Assembly (NCBI RefSeq): GCF_039831995.1
Contig: NZ_JBDOIO010000003.1
Span: forward strand, 3,596,001-3,660,000
From: Paenibacillus pabuli
GTDB lineage: Bacteria > Bacillota > Bacilli > Paenibacillales > Paenibacillaceae
Reading direction: 5' to 3'
DNA length: 64,000 nt
The notes beneath the pieces are model-generated. The model was not told the origin of the DNA, did not search any database, and saw only the letters and a list, made by a program, of their open reading frames with translations. Of the stretch, positions 56,690 through 64,000 are shown one piece after another. How positions within the stretch are numbered: position 1 is the first letter of the stretch; each line of letters begins with the position of its first letter. The position numbers were made by a program, and so were the translations under genes.

Positions 56690-57316
56690 TTAACCCACCT
56701 TTCCGAGCAGGTAGACGACCGTAAAGATGAACACCCAGACCACGTCAATAAAGTGCCAGTACATTGCGGAGACGTATACCTTTGGTGCAGTTACGACCGT
56801 TAATCCTTTTCTGAACAGCTGCCCGATAATAAGTCCGATCCACAGAATACCAAATGCAACGTGGGCTCCATGGAATCCAACCAATGTGTAAAAAGCGGAG
56901 CTGAATGCACTGGTGGTCATCCCGAACTCTTTGTGCACCACATATTCATAGAACTCATAAATTTCAATACCGAGGAATCCAAGTCCCAGCACTACCGTAA
57001 TTCCGAGCCAAAGTGCCAACGCATTTCGGTTGCCCCGATGCATGGCCTGGATCGCAAATACACTTGTCAGACTGCTGACGAGGAGTATAAAGGTAGCTGC
57101 TGCCACAAGCGGCAGATGAAACAGTTCATTTGCCGATGGCCCTTCATTCGTCTGGCCGCGAAGCGCCAGGAAGGTTGCGAAGAGTGTTCCGAACAATACC
57201 GTCTCGCCGCCAAGGAACAGCCAGAAGCCAATGAGCTTATTACGTCCCTCCAGCGTTGCTTTCTCCGGTTCGTGCGGCAATTGGCCACTTACCGGTTCGG
57301 CATGTGAAGTTGTCAT
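56690..57316 (-). CDS. ctaE: Cytochrome c oxidase subunit III
   Basis: 208 aa with five helices, typical of the short Bacillales subunit III. It has GFWLFLGGETVLFGTLFATFLALR, GFHGAHVAFGILWIGLI with the conserved His, and WHFIDVVWVFIFTVVYL. Its ATG overlaps the ctaD stop (ATGA). Confidence 0.96.
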   Translation of the reverse strand: MTTSHAEPVSGQLPHEPEKATLEGRNKLIGFWLFLGGETVLFGTLFATFLALRGQTNEGPSANELFHLPLVAAATFILLVSSLTSVFAIQAMHRGNRNALALWLGITVVLGLGFLGIEIYEFYEYVVHKEFGMTTSAFSSAFYTLVGFHGAHVAFGILWIGLIIGQLFRKGLTVVTAPKVYVSAMYWHFIDVVWVFIFTVVYLLGKVG

Positions 57317-59202
57317 GTTCTAACCCCCTTCTCATCCTGATCCTCCGGCTCGATATGCCAGCCATGATCGTCATAAAGTGACCGCAGTGCCATCGCTCCA
57401 AATGTAATCAGAAGGCCGATAATAACCACGATATAGTTATTGAATAGTCCGTTCATAAAGGCATTGCCGAAATCATCTTTGCTGAACATCAGGCCCAGTC
57501 CGGCAATGAAAATACCGACAGACATGACAAACGGCAGCGGCGTCGCAGATGGCATATGAATCGAACCTACCGGTTCAGCCGGTGTCATCTCCGTGTGTCC
57601 GGCCATCTTTTCCTTCCAATATGCATCGATTCCGCGAACAAGCGGAGTCTGCTTGAAGTTATATTCCGGTGGTGGAGACGGGATGGACCATTCCAACGTT
57701 CGGCCATCTTCCCACGGGTCATTTGGTGCATTCACCGGTTTTCTCGTTGTAATTACGATGTTCACGAGGAACATGATTACCCCGACACCCATCAGGAATG
57801 CTCCAACGGAGCTGACCAGGTTAAGCAGGTCAAAGTCCTGATTCGGCAAGTATGTAACGATCCGGCGCTGCATCCCCATAAGACCCAGAAAATGCTGTAC
57901 GAAGAACGTTAATTGGAAACCGATCATGAATGTCCAGAATGTCCATTTCCCAAGTGTTTCGCTCAAAATGCGACCAAACATCTTTGGCCACCAGTAATGC
58001 AGGCCCGAGAACAATCCAAGAACCAAGCCACCAACGATTACGTAGTGGAAGTGGGCCACGACAAAGTACGTATCGTGGAACTGGAAATCAGCTGGTGCAG
58101 ATGCGAGCATGACACCTGTGACACCACCCATGACGAAAGTTGGAACGAATCCTACGGCAAACAGGTTTGCAGCCGTAAAGCGGATCTGTCCACCCCACAT
58201 CGTAAAGAGCCAGTTAAAGATCTTGATCCCTGTCGGTACAGCGATCAGCATGGTTGAGATGGAAAAGAGTGCGTTGGCCACATTACCCAGACCCGTTGTA
58301 AACATATGGTGTGCCCATACCATGAATCCCAGGAAGGCAATCAGGATCGTTGCAAACACCATGGAGCTGTAACCAAACAATCTCTTACGTGCAAACGTCG
58401 GAATAACTTCCGAGATAATTCCAAACGCTGGCAAGATGAGTATGTACACTTCCGGATGTCCGAAGATCCAGAAAATGTGCTGCCAGAGTACCGGGTTACC
58501 GCCATTTGCAACATCGAAGAAGTTGGCTCCCAGAATACGGTCAAATGTTAGCAGTACTAATCCTACCGTAATGGCAGGGAATGCAAAAAGGATAATGGCT
58601 GATGTGATAAACGTCGTCCATGTAAACATCGGCATCCGCATATAGGACATGCCTGGTGCACGCATCGTAATGATCGTGGCGAGAAAGTTAATGCCCCCGA
58701 TGAGTGTTCCTAGACCGGCAATCTGTAGACCGATCGTGTAGAAATCCACACCATGGGTCCCGCTGTACTCACTACTGGAGAGCGGCGTGTATGACGTCCA
58801 GCCTGCATCAGGCGCCCCGCCCATAATCCAGCTCAGGTTGAGCAGCAGTCCGCCAAACAGGAACGTCCAGAAACCCAGTGCATTAACAAATGGAAAGGCG
58901 ACGTCCCGGGCACCAATCTGCAAAGGGACAACAGCATTCATGATGGCAAATATGATTGGCATGACACCAAGGAAGATCATCGTTGTTCCGTGCATTGTAA
59001 TCAATTCGTTGAAGACCTGTGCCGATACAAAATCATTCATCGGCTTCATCAGCTGAATCCGGATTAAAATCGCTTCAATCCCGCCAATTCCGAAGAAAAA
59101 TCCACCTGCTATTAAATACAGAATCGCAATTTTTTTGTGATCGACGGTGGTGATCCAATCCATCAAGCCCCTGTACCGCTTGACGCTATGAGCATGAGCC
59201 AA
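57313..59202 (-). CDS. ctaD: Cytochrome c oxidase subunit I
   Basis: 629-aa catalytic subunit carrying heme a, heme a3 and CuB, and pumping protons. The heme a ligand His is in ITMHGTTMIF. The CuB site is HPEVYILILPAFG, with the His-Tyr pair, and AHHMF, and the a3/a ligands are in HDTYFVVAHFHYVIVGG. The C-terminal extension after helix 12 (about 530-629), with extra helices, is the Bacillales CtaD form. Confidence 0.97.
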   Translation of the reverse strand: MAHAHSVKRYRGLMDWITTVDHKKIAILYLIAGGFFFGIGGIEAILIRIQLMKPMNDFVSAQVFNELITMHGTTMIFLGVMPIIFAIMNAVVPLQIGARDVAFPFVNALGFWTFLFGGLLLNLSWIMGGAPDAGWTSYTPLSSSEYSGTHGVDFYTIGLQIAGLGTLIGGINFLATIITMRAPGMSYMRMPMFTWTTFITSAIILFAFPAITVGLVLLTFDRILGANFFDVANGGNPVLWQHIFWIFGHPEVYILILPAFGIISEVIPTFARKRLFGYSSMVFATILIAFLGFMVWAHHMFTTGLGNVANALFSISTMLIAVPTGIKIFNWLFTMWGGQIRFTAANLFAVGFVPTFVMGGVTGVMLASAPADFQFHDTYFVVAHFHYVIVGGLVLGLFSGLHYWWPKMFGRILSETLGKWTFWTFMIGFQLTFFVQHFLGLMGMQRRIVTYLPNQDFDLLNLVSSVGAFLMGVGVIMFLVNIVITTRKPVNAPNDPWEDGRTLEWSIPSPPPEYNFKQTPLVRGIDAYWKEKMAGHTEMTPAEPVGSIHMPSATPLPFVMSVGIFIAGLGLMFSKDDFGNAFMNGLFNNYIVVIIGLLITFGAMALRSLYDDHGWHIEPEDQDEKGVRT

Positions 59203-59234
59203 GGTAGTGTACCCCCTTCTTCGTCCTTGCTGTT

Positions 59235-60287
59235 CTATTCATAGTCCAATTTGTAGTTGGCTAGATATTCGGCAATTCCGTCGATTTCTTCATCCGTAAG
59301 TCCAAGATCTTTTGGATTCGGCATCGTATTGCCTGGCTTCACGGATTGCGGATCATGGAGCCATTCTTTCATGTTATCCAGCACCGGATTGCCTTCTTCC
59401 TGTCCCTCACGCTGGTTCAGCAGGATACCTGCCACAGCTTCCTTGCCGCCGATTCCGGTTAGATTCGGCGCAACAGGTCCGCCCTGATCGCCAACTGCGT
59501 GGCAAGACAGACAGTTCGTTTTGAACTTTTCAGCAAGTTGTGTGTCTTCTGGCAGCACTGCCGGTGCTTTCATCTCATTGACCCATCTGTCAAAGGATTC
59601 CTGGCTGACTGCTTTTACTTTGAATTCCATAAAGGCATGCGACCTTCCGCATAATTCCGCGCATTTCCCGCGGTAAACGCCTTCATTTGGAGCTGAGAAG
59701 CTAAATTTGTTCACTGTTCCATCCGGGTTTGTGTCCATTTTGCCCGCAAGAGACGGCACCCAGAAGGAGTGAAGCACGTCTGCGGTTTTCAATTCGAATG
59801 CGATTTTTTTGCCGGTCGGGATGATAAGATCTTGAGAGGTGGTGACATCATATTGAGGATAAGTGAATTCCCACCAATACTGATGTGAGGTAACTTTGAC
59901 CTGAATTGCATTTTTGTCCTTGGACAAATCTTCGCCTTGGGCAAAGATCGTCTGAACCGTCGGTACGGCCAGTACAATAACCAGCAATAGCGGAATGGCT
60001 GTCCAAATGACCTCTAGCTTGAAATTGCCTTCAACCTGTTCGGGAACTTCATTCTGCCCGGCACGCCTGCGAAACCGGATCAGCACATACGCAGCAATGG
60101 CAAATACAATGATGAGCACCACGATCATAATCGCAATGGACAGCTTCATCAGATCATATTGGCCTTGTGCCACAGGACCCTGAGGTTTCATTACCGACAA
60201 GTCTTCCCGCCCGCATGCGGATAGCAGTAAAGAGAACACCGCCAGCAAGGGGAGAATTCGCTTTGCAACCTGCCACTGTTTCATCAT
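59235..60287 (-). CDS. ctaC: Cytochrome c oxidase subunit II with fused cytochrome c (caa3)
   Basis: 350-aa lipoprotein subunit. Lipobox LLSAC with Cys25, two membrane helices (about 42-68 and 92-112), CuA domain with HQYWWEF, ADVLHSFWVPSLAGK and CAELCGRSHAFMEF, then a C-terminal cytochrome c domain with CLSCH and axial Met in GNTMPNP. This makes the enzyme a caa3 oxidase that takes electrons through its own heme c. The ATG at 60287 has GGGG seven bases upstream; the ORF begins at 60311. It heads the ctaCDEFG-ctaM operon. Confidence 0.95.
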   Translation of the reverse strand: MMKQWQVAKRILPLLAVFSLLLSACGREDLSVMKPQGPVAQGQYDLMKLSIAIMIVVLIIVFAIAAYVLIRFRRRAGQNEVPEQVEGNFKLEVIWTAIPLLLVIVLAVPTVQTIFAQGEDLSKDKNAIQVKVTSHQYWWEFTYPQYDVTTSQDLIIPTGKKIAFELKTADVLHSFWVPSLAGKMDTNPDGTVNKFSFSAPNEGVYRGKCAELCGRSHAFMEFKVKAVSQESFDRWVNEMKAPAVLPEDTQLAEKFKTNCLSCHAVGDQGGPVAPNLTGIGGKEAVAGILLNQREGQEEGNPVLDNMKEWLHDPQSVKPGNTMPNPKDLGLTDEEIDGIAEYLANYKLDYE

Positions 60288-60496
60288 TGATCTACCCCAC
60301 TTTTTTAACATTTTCGTAGATTACCGTTATCGCTCGAAGATTCAGCCCAATTATGTCGCTTCAGCCCGATACGTATAATCCTGTCCGTCATACAGAACGC
60401 TTACAAAAACAACGCTTCCAGAACCCCCTTCATTTCCTTCCAAGGGCATGTCTGCGCATTCTTCCAATTCATTCTATATGGTTCAATCACTTATTA

Positions 60497-60525
60497 AATA
60501 TAAGTTGAGGGTATGATTTTGTCAA
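60497..60525 (-). promoter_or_regulatory. Promoter of the cta operon
   Basis: Minus strand TTGACA, 17-bp spacer, TATATT, 210 bases before ctaC. Confidence 0.7.
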
Positions 60526-60538
60526 TCTTTGGACACAT

Positions 60539-60547
60539 GTTCACAAA
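60539..60547 (-). promoter_or_regulatory. ResD-like box
   Basis: Minus strand TTTGTGAAC, close to the TTTGTGAAT element reported for ResD in B. subtilis. A second GTGAACA lies ten bases upstream, and both are just upstream of the cta -35. Inferred from a short motif only. Confidence 0.4.
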
Positions 60548-60586
60548 TTGTTCACTTATGTATAAAAACCGCACCACAACTTAGTT

Positions 60587-60600
60587 TGCAAACGATTTCA
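60587..60600. promoter_or_regulatory. cre-like (CcpA) site of the cta operon
   Basis: TGCAAACGATTTCA matches TGWNANCGNTNWCA at 13 of 14 positions, about 65 bp upstream of the cta -35. The B. subtilis cta genes are under carbon catabolite control, so the site is plausible. Apart from these sites, 60526-60744 holds no gene. Confidence 0.5.
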
Positions 60601-60744
60601 GTTATAAATGTAAACCTCTTAATTTGAAAATATTTGCCATATTTCGGTGATTTATCGTGGATTATTAGTGACTTTTCTCACATGAAAAACATGCAGTATT
60701 ATGCAAAAAGATAAAGCTTTTCTCAGCTGCCTTTTTTCCAGCTT

Positions 60745-60849
60745 CTACAGGGCCAAATACTCCATTCTGTTCTCATACACATCAATGAGCTGGCTTAGAC
60801 GCTTGACCCTGTAATTCAGCTTCTCTCCTAAACTACCAATTGTACACAC
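60745..60849 (-). CDS. Spo0E-like mini-protein (candidate)
   Basis: 34-codon ORF starting at GTG, six bases after AGGGG, directly behind map on the same strand. The predicted peptide, with helix LGEKLNYRVKRLSQLIDVYE, carries an S-Q-x-I-D run like the SQxLD motif of Spo0E-type aspartyl-phosphate phosphatases, which dephosphorylate Spo0A~P. It is shorter than typical members (about 45-85 aa) and lacks much of helix 1, so it may be a truncated copy. Confidence 0.4.
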   Translation of the reverse strand: MCTIGSLGEKLNYRVKRLSQLIDVYENRMEYLAL

Positions 60850-60870
60850 CAAATTCCCCTGTCAGAGGAC

Positions 60871-61632
60871 TTACGTTCCATCGGTTAGTATAAGCGGTCC
60901 ATCCCGGGTTATCGCTATCGTATGTTCATACTGGACTCCCCAAGTTCCATCTACCGTCCTGACAGTCCATCCATCTTCATCCCAGAACACGGCTCCAGAA
61001 CTACCTCTCGTAAATATGGGCTCAATTGTAATAACCATGCCTTCGGTGAGCATCATGCCCGTCCTGCGTTTACCATAAGGCAGTACATTGGGTGGTTCAT
61101 GAATATACTGACCAATCCCATGACCGATGAGTGGCTTTACAATGCCATAGCGGTACAATCTCGCAGTCCGTTCAATGGCGTTACCGATATCCCCCAGCGT
61201 ATTTCCTGGCACGGCTTGTGCTATAGCCCGATGGAGAGCCCTCTCCGTGCGTTTCATCAGCTTGCGAATAGATCTGCGTTGTTCTCCGATTCCGTAAGTC
61301 CATGCCGAGTCAGCAAGCCAGCCATCCTTATTTACCACCATATCAATGGTCACAACATCCCCTGCAGCCAATTCCCGATCATCCGGAAAGCCGTGACAGA
61401 CAACTTCATTAACTGAAGCACAGGTCGCATAAGGATAGCCCTTATATCCCTTCTGCTCCGGTGTGGCTCCTCGATCGGCCAGAAATGCCTCTACCCGTCT
61501 GTCGATTTCACCTGTGGTTATGCCAGGGGTGAGCCATTGTTCGATATGCTCGTGGCAGCTTCGCAGGATCCGGCCTGCTTCCCGCATGTAGTCAATCTCT
61601 TCTCTCGTTTTCAAAATAGGGTCCACATGCAT
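60871..61632 (-). CDS. map: Methionine aminopeptidase, type I
   Basis: 253-aa cytosolic enzyme that removes the initiator Met. All five metal ligands are seen: Asp97 (TIDMVV), Asp108, His171 (GHGIGQ), Glu204 (TIEPIF) and Glu236 (QYEHT), with His80 in CHGFP. It lacks the N-terminal SEC-C zinc motif. RBS AGGAAGG precedes the ATG. It is not in the ribosomal-protein operon, so a second, main map gene may exist elsewhere. Confidence 0.94.
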   Translation of the reverse strand: MHVDPILKTREEIDYMREAGRILRSCHEHIEQWLTPGITTGEIDRRVEAFLADRGATPEQKGYKGYPYATCASVNEVVCHGFPDDRELAAGDVVTIDMVVNKDGWLADSAWTYGIGEQRRSIRKLMKRTERALHRAIAQAVPGNTLGDIGNAIERTARLYRYGIVKPLIGHGIGQYIHEPPNVLPYGKRRTGMMLTEGMVITIEPIFTRGSSGAVFWDEDGWTVRTVDGTWGVQYEHTIAITRDGPLILTDGT

Positions 61633-61744
61633 TCATCCTTCCTGCCTATGTGTACTTCCATGTATATGCAGAAGGAATGCAACACAGCCCAAAAGTGGTG
61701 CAATGCCTCATATCCTTTCATTTCACGAGTAAATGTCAGGACAG

Positions 61745-61788
61745 CAAAAAAAACCGCCTGCCGGAGCATATCGCCCGGGAGACGGTTC
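61745..61788 (-). terminator. Terminator of the 62-aa protein gene
   Basis: AACCG(T/C)CT-CCGG / CCGG-AG(G/A)CGGTT hairpin followed by T8 on the minus strand. Confidence 0.8.
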
Positions 61789-61824
61789 TATTCATATCGG
61801 AACAGTATAATTCAATGATGTGTT

Positions 61825-62013
61825 TCAGGACACGGAAGAATCCATCTTGACAAGCTCGTGCTCGACCACAGAAGTCAATTCTTCCTCATATCCACCCGTA
61901 ATCCGGTATTTCCTCACGTACTCCTTCACGAATTTTTTTGGATCCTTAGGACGGAAAATCCGAGTCATTTCCCTCAAACTTTCTTTGACCTCATTGTGAC
62001 CTTTCGTTGCCAT
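61825..62013 (-). CDS. Small hypothetical protein
   Basis: 62 aa, charged and mainly helical (HNEVKESLREMTRIFRPKDP, KKFVKEYVRKYRITGGYEEE). It is not assigned to a family; I suspect a conserved Paenibacillus small protein. GGGAGGG at eight bases before the ATG and a good terminator behind it argue that it is real. Its promoter must lie in the repeat-bearing region 62014-62250. Confidence 0.65.
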   Translation of the reverse strand: MATKGHNEVKESLREMTRIFRPKDPKKFVKEYVRKYRITGGYEEELTSVVEHELVKMDSSVS

Positions 62014-62095
62014 TGTAATTCCCTCCCAAAACGTTGAAAGTGAATGCTCCGTTTAGAGAACGCCGAATAAGTCTTAAATGCCATCCATGAAGTTG

Positions 62096-62160
62096 TGTGC
62101 GCGGCTTAAAGCAAGCTTTAGGTCGGGAACCTCGCTTAAAGCAAGTACCTGACACTATAA
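62096..62160. repeat. Intergenic repeat with inverted elements
   Basis: GCTTAAAGCAAG occurs twice (62104-62115 and 62134-62145), 30 bp apart. The first overlaps a perfect TAAAGC-AA-GCTTTA inverted repeat (62107-62120), and AGGT-CGGGA-ACCT (62120-62132) forms a further small hairpin. It could be a dispersed extragenic repeat or a leader RNA of the 62-aa protein gene. The rest of 62014-62412 shows no gene; a frame of 65 codons across this repeat is judged spurious. Confidence 0.45.
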
Positions 62161-62412
62161 ATACCCGATATGATTCGGTTTGAATCATAATCTTATTGTA
62201 GCATATTCGGGAGTATGTTACGACTTGACGATTTTACTTATTATTTATAACGGTTTTTACGCCCAAAAAGTTTAATTCCGAATCATATTATATGAATATG
62301 CCCCTTCTGTACGGAATTAATTCTATCCAGCATAACACGGAACTATTCGGGGGATATTATCACGGACAACCCATACAGTTAAATTACTGGTATCCAAAGG
62401 AGGCGCTGTTTC

Positions 62413-62694
62413 ATGGACCGCGAAGAACAGGATATGCTGCCCCTTTCGCATGAAAAGGTGGAAGTCGATGGAGTTTACATCAACGAAGCGGGACGCGAGG
62501 AACACCTGCACCGTGGTCAACATTTCCCGGCTGATCCGGTTCTGGGCAAATCGGAGTGGAAACTCACCGAGTTTATGTTTGACAATCATCATGAAGGCCG
62601 CACGGATGAGCGCCTGGTACCCAAAGAGAACGATACCGACAAAATCGGCAAAGTTACTCATCCACGCAAAAACTTTCAACGAAAAGATCTTTAA
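62413..62694 (+). CDS. Small hypothetical protein
   Basis: 93 aa, hydrophilic and acidic-basic mixed, with DGVYINEAGREEHLHRGQHF, then PADPVLGKSEWKLTEF and a basic end (THPRKNFQRKDL). The pattern GVY.N..G...HL.RG..FP faintly recalls YjzC-like small proteins, but the call is not secure. AAGGAGG lies nine bases before the ATG, and a terminator follows at 62732. Confidence 0.7.
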   Translation: MDREEQDMLPLSHEKVEVDGVYINEAGREEHLHRGQHFPADPVLGKSEWKLTEFMFDNHHEGRTDERLVPKENDTDKIGKVTHPRKNFQRKDL

Positions 62695-62731
62695 ATTGGC
62701 TTAAGCTGTTGATTATCTCGAAAACATAACC

Positions 62732-62775
62732 GGGGCACATCACGCCATACTTATGGCTGGTGCGCCCTTGTTTTT
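62732..62775 (+). terminator. Terminator of the 93-aa protein gene
   Basis: GGGCAC-CGCCAT / ATGGC-GTGCGCCC hairpin followed by TTGTTTTT. Confidence 0.75.
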
Positions 62776-62805
62776 CATATAAGTCCCCCACACGAAGTAA
62801 CCCGG

Positions 62806-63990
62806 CTACCCTGCGCCTCTCAGATCATTTAACAGAATTCTCTGAGAACGTTGTTCCAGATCACGAAACTCTTCGTTAAACCTTCGTTCTGTGGCTGGAT
62901 CAGGTCTGTACGCAGGAACCATCACCCAATGCTCCTGAATCAAATCAATTCGTTTTTTCATCGGAGGATGGTAAGAACGATTTTCAGAATAACGCATTTT
63001 CTGAAGACGCTGAAACCGAAGGATCTCCTGACTTGGAACAGCCGCAATCCGATTTCTGAACTCGTCATACAGTTCCTTATTATATTGATATTCCGCAACC
63101 TGTTCAGCAGTAAGGGAAAAAAGTCCTCCCATTTCAAACTTTAGAAACAGGGACACCACTGCTTCACTTCCCGCTGTCTCTGAAGCCTCATGATCTGCAA
63201 TATAGAATAACCGATGCATCTCTTGCCGCATACTTTTGATCAGCAATGCATAAATACTGCTGATCATAGCAAATAACAGCAGACGAAGTATGATGAGCGG
63301 AAATACAACCCAGTATAAAAGTCCACTTCCTTGAGGATCTACGGTGTCATACCACGAATTCAACACATGCCTGGCTCGCTCAACCAATGAGCTGTTTGAA
63401 ATATTTGGGTGAGCAAAGTGGCTCATTTGGTGACTAATTACTGCTATTTTCTCCTGCAGTGTTAACGCTGCAAAAAAAGGAACACCGAGCACAATGGCTC
63501 TCTTGTTTCTTTTCAGATGCAGTACATATGCATCGTATTCTTCATTAAGGATAATCATATCAACAGGCGGTACATTCATACGATCTCCAATTTCATCAAC
63601 CATGCCATATAATTCGGGATACTCACCTCTTCGAATTACCCTACCTGGCAAACGCTTGCGATAAGGTAAGATAATCGTGATCCAGAGTAGTACCAGAACA
63701 TTCGCTAATATAAATAGCCATGAGGAATGAGTTGAATAGAAAAAGATGGCCACACCCAGAATAGCTAGAGTTGATGCATGAACGATGATTGCCAACAGAT
63801 AGGTATATATCCTCTGTTTGTTGAAGGGAAGCCTTCGATCAACGCTATATTTGAATTCTTCAAATAATCGGTCAGTGGACTTTTTCTTTAGTCCTTTATG
63901 AGGAGGTTCCTCAACCGTATTTCCTTCTTCCTCGTCAATGTTCCAGTTACACTTCTCACACCAGGTGACATACCCTGGATTTACTTTCAT
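62806..63990 (-). CDS. M48-like membrane metallopeptidase homologue with degenerate HQxxH motif
   Basis: 394 aa. A short N-terminal CEKC pair (WCEKCNWNI) resembling half a zinc ribbon, a basic linker, two membrane helices (about 64-105), then an M48-like domain with ILNEEYDAYVLHLKRNKRAIVLG (substrate-edge strand), Q188 in ISHQMSHFAHP where active enzymes have HExxH, a further membrane pair (about 225-250), and the acidic DHEASETAGSEA segment expected to give the third ligand. With Gln for the catalytic Glu it may be inactive or altered. The ATG lies ten bases from the window edge with a weak site, so the start could be further upstream. Confidence 0.75.
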   Translation of the reverse strand: MKVNPGYVTWCEKCNWNIDEEEGNTVEEPPHKGLKKKSTDRLFEEFKYSVDRRLPFNKQRIYTYLLAIIVHASTLAILGVAIFFYSTHSSWLFILANVLVLLWITIILPYRKRLPGRVIRRGEYPELYGMVDEIGDRMNVPPVDMIILNEEYDAYVLHLKRNKRAIVLGVPFFAALTLQEKIAVISHQMSHFAHPNISNSSLVERARHVLNSWYDTVDPQGSGLLYWVVFPLIILRLLLFAMISSIYALLIKSMRQEMHRLFYIADHEASETAGSEAVVSLFLKFEMGGLFSLTAEQVAEYQYNKELYDEFRNRIAAVPSQEILRFQRLQKMRYSENRSYHPPMKKRIDLIQEHWVMVPAYRPDPATERRFNEEFRDLEQRSQRILLNDLRGAG

Positions 63991-64000
63991 CTGGTGCCCA

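Noticed and set aside
61991..62188. 65-codon minus-strand frame over the intergenic repeat
   Set aside because: It overlaps the start of the better-supported 62-aa gene, crosses the repeat element and has Cys/Arg/Lys-rich composition typical of a translated non-coding repeat.

Overview
The window looks like chromosome from an aerobic, endospore-forming Bacillales bacterium, most likely a Paenibacillus. The grounds are a caa3-type cytochrome oxidase operon in the Bacillales order ctaC-D-E-F-G followed by ctaM (DUF420), a bacilliredoxin, an orphan sporulation-kinase-like histidine kinase, Gram-positive style Shine-Dalgarno sites and the general look of the rRNA genes. The genus is an inference; no database was searched. 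No phage, transposase, integrase or CRISPR array was seen, so this is mostly core and regulatory-accessory chromosome. Most genes, including the rRNA operon, lie on the minus strand.

Layout. 0-12 kb: housekeeping genes (signal peptidase I, sodA, mutY-acpS, nadE, bacilliredoxin), an orphan membrane sensor kinase, a flavoprotein and an EcsAB-like ABC exporter. 12-24 kb: three MFS pumps with MarR and MerR regulators, acetyltransferases, free-methionine sulfoxide reductase, an aldehyde dehydrogenase, a universal stress protein and an SdpI-family membrane protein. A glycine-riboswitch-like RNA lies upstream of a marR gene. 24-29 kb: a Cd/Zn-type P-type ATPase divergent from its ArsR/SmtB regulator, with a clear promoter and operator between them, then an AI-2E-family membrane protein. 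29-32.4 kb: a redox/electrophile-response cluster (LLM flavin oxidoreductase, ArsR, NAD(P)H oxidoreductase, MarR, nitroreductase) with two copies of one long palindrome. 33-37 kb: an ECF sigma factor with a membrane partner, a methyltransferase, and a MATE pump behind tandem operators. 37.5-42.5 kb: a Ser/Thr-rich mini-protein divergent from a giant sensor (7TM, HisKA kinase, REC, second LytS-type kinase) and a SARP-type response regulator. This is the least conventional module in the window.

42.8-48.1 kb: a complete 16S-23S-5S operon on the minus strand, without spacer tRNAs, with two good upstream promoters and a terminator. 48-54 kb: a secreted TraB/GumN protein fused to a stalk domain, a NatAB-like ABC exporter, and a GntR(YtrA)-controlled ABC operon with a 12-2-12 operator over its promoter. 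54-61 kb: a beta/gamma-crystallin-like protein, then the caa3 oxidase operon, whose promoter is flanked by ResD-like and CcpA (cre)-like sequences. 61-64 kb: methionine aminopeptidase with a tiny Spo0E-like ORF behind it, small conserved-looking proteins, an intergenic repeat structure, and an M48-like membrane protease whose catalytic Glu is replaced by Gln.

Many start codons were moved inward from the longest ORF to the codon with the better ribosome binding site; each case is noted in its entry.
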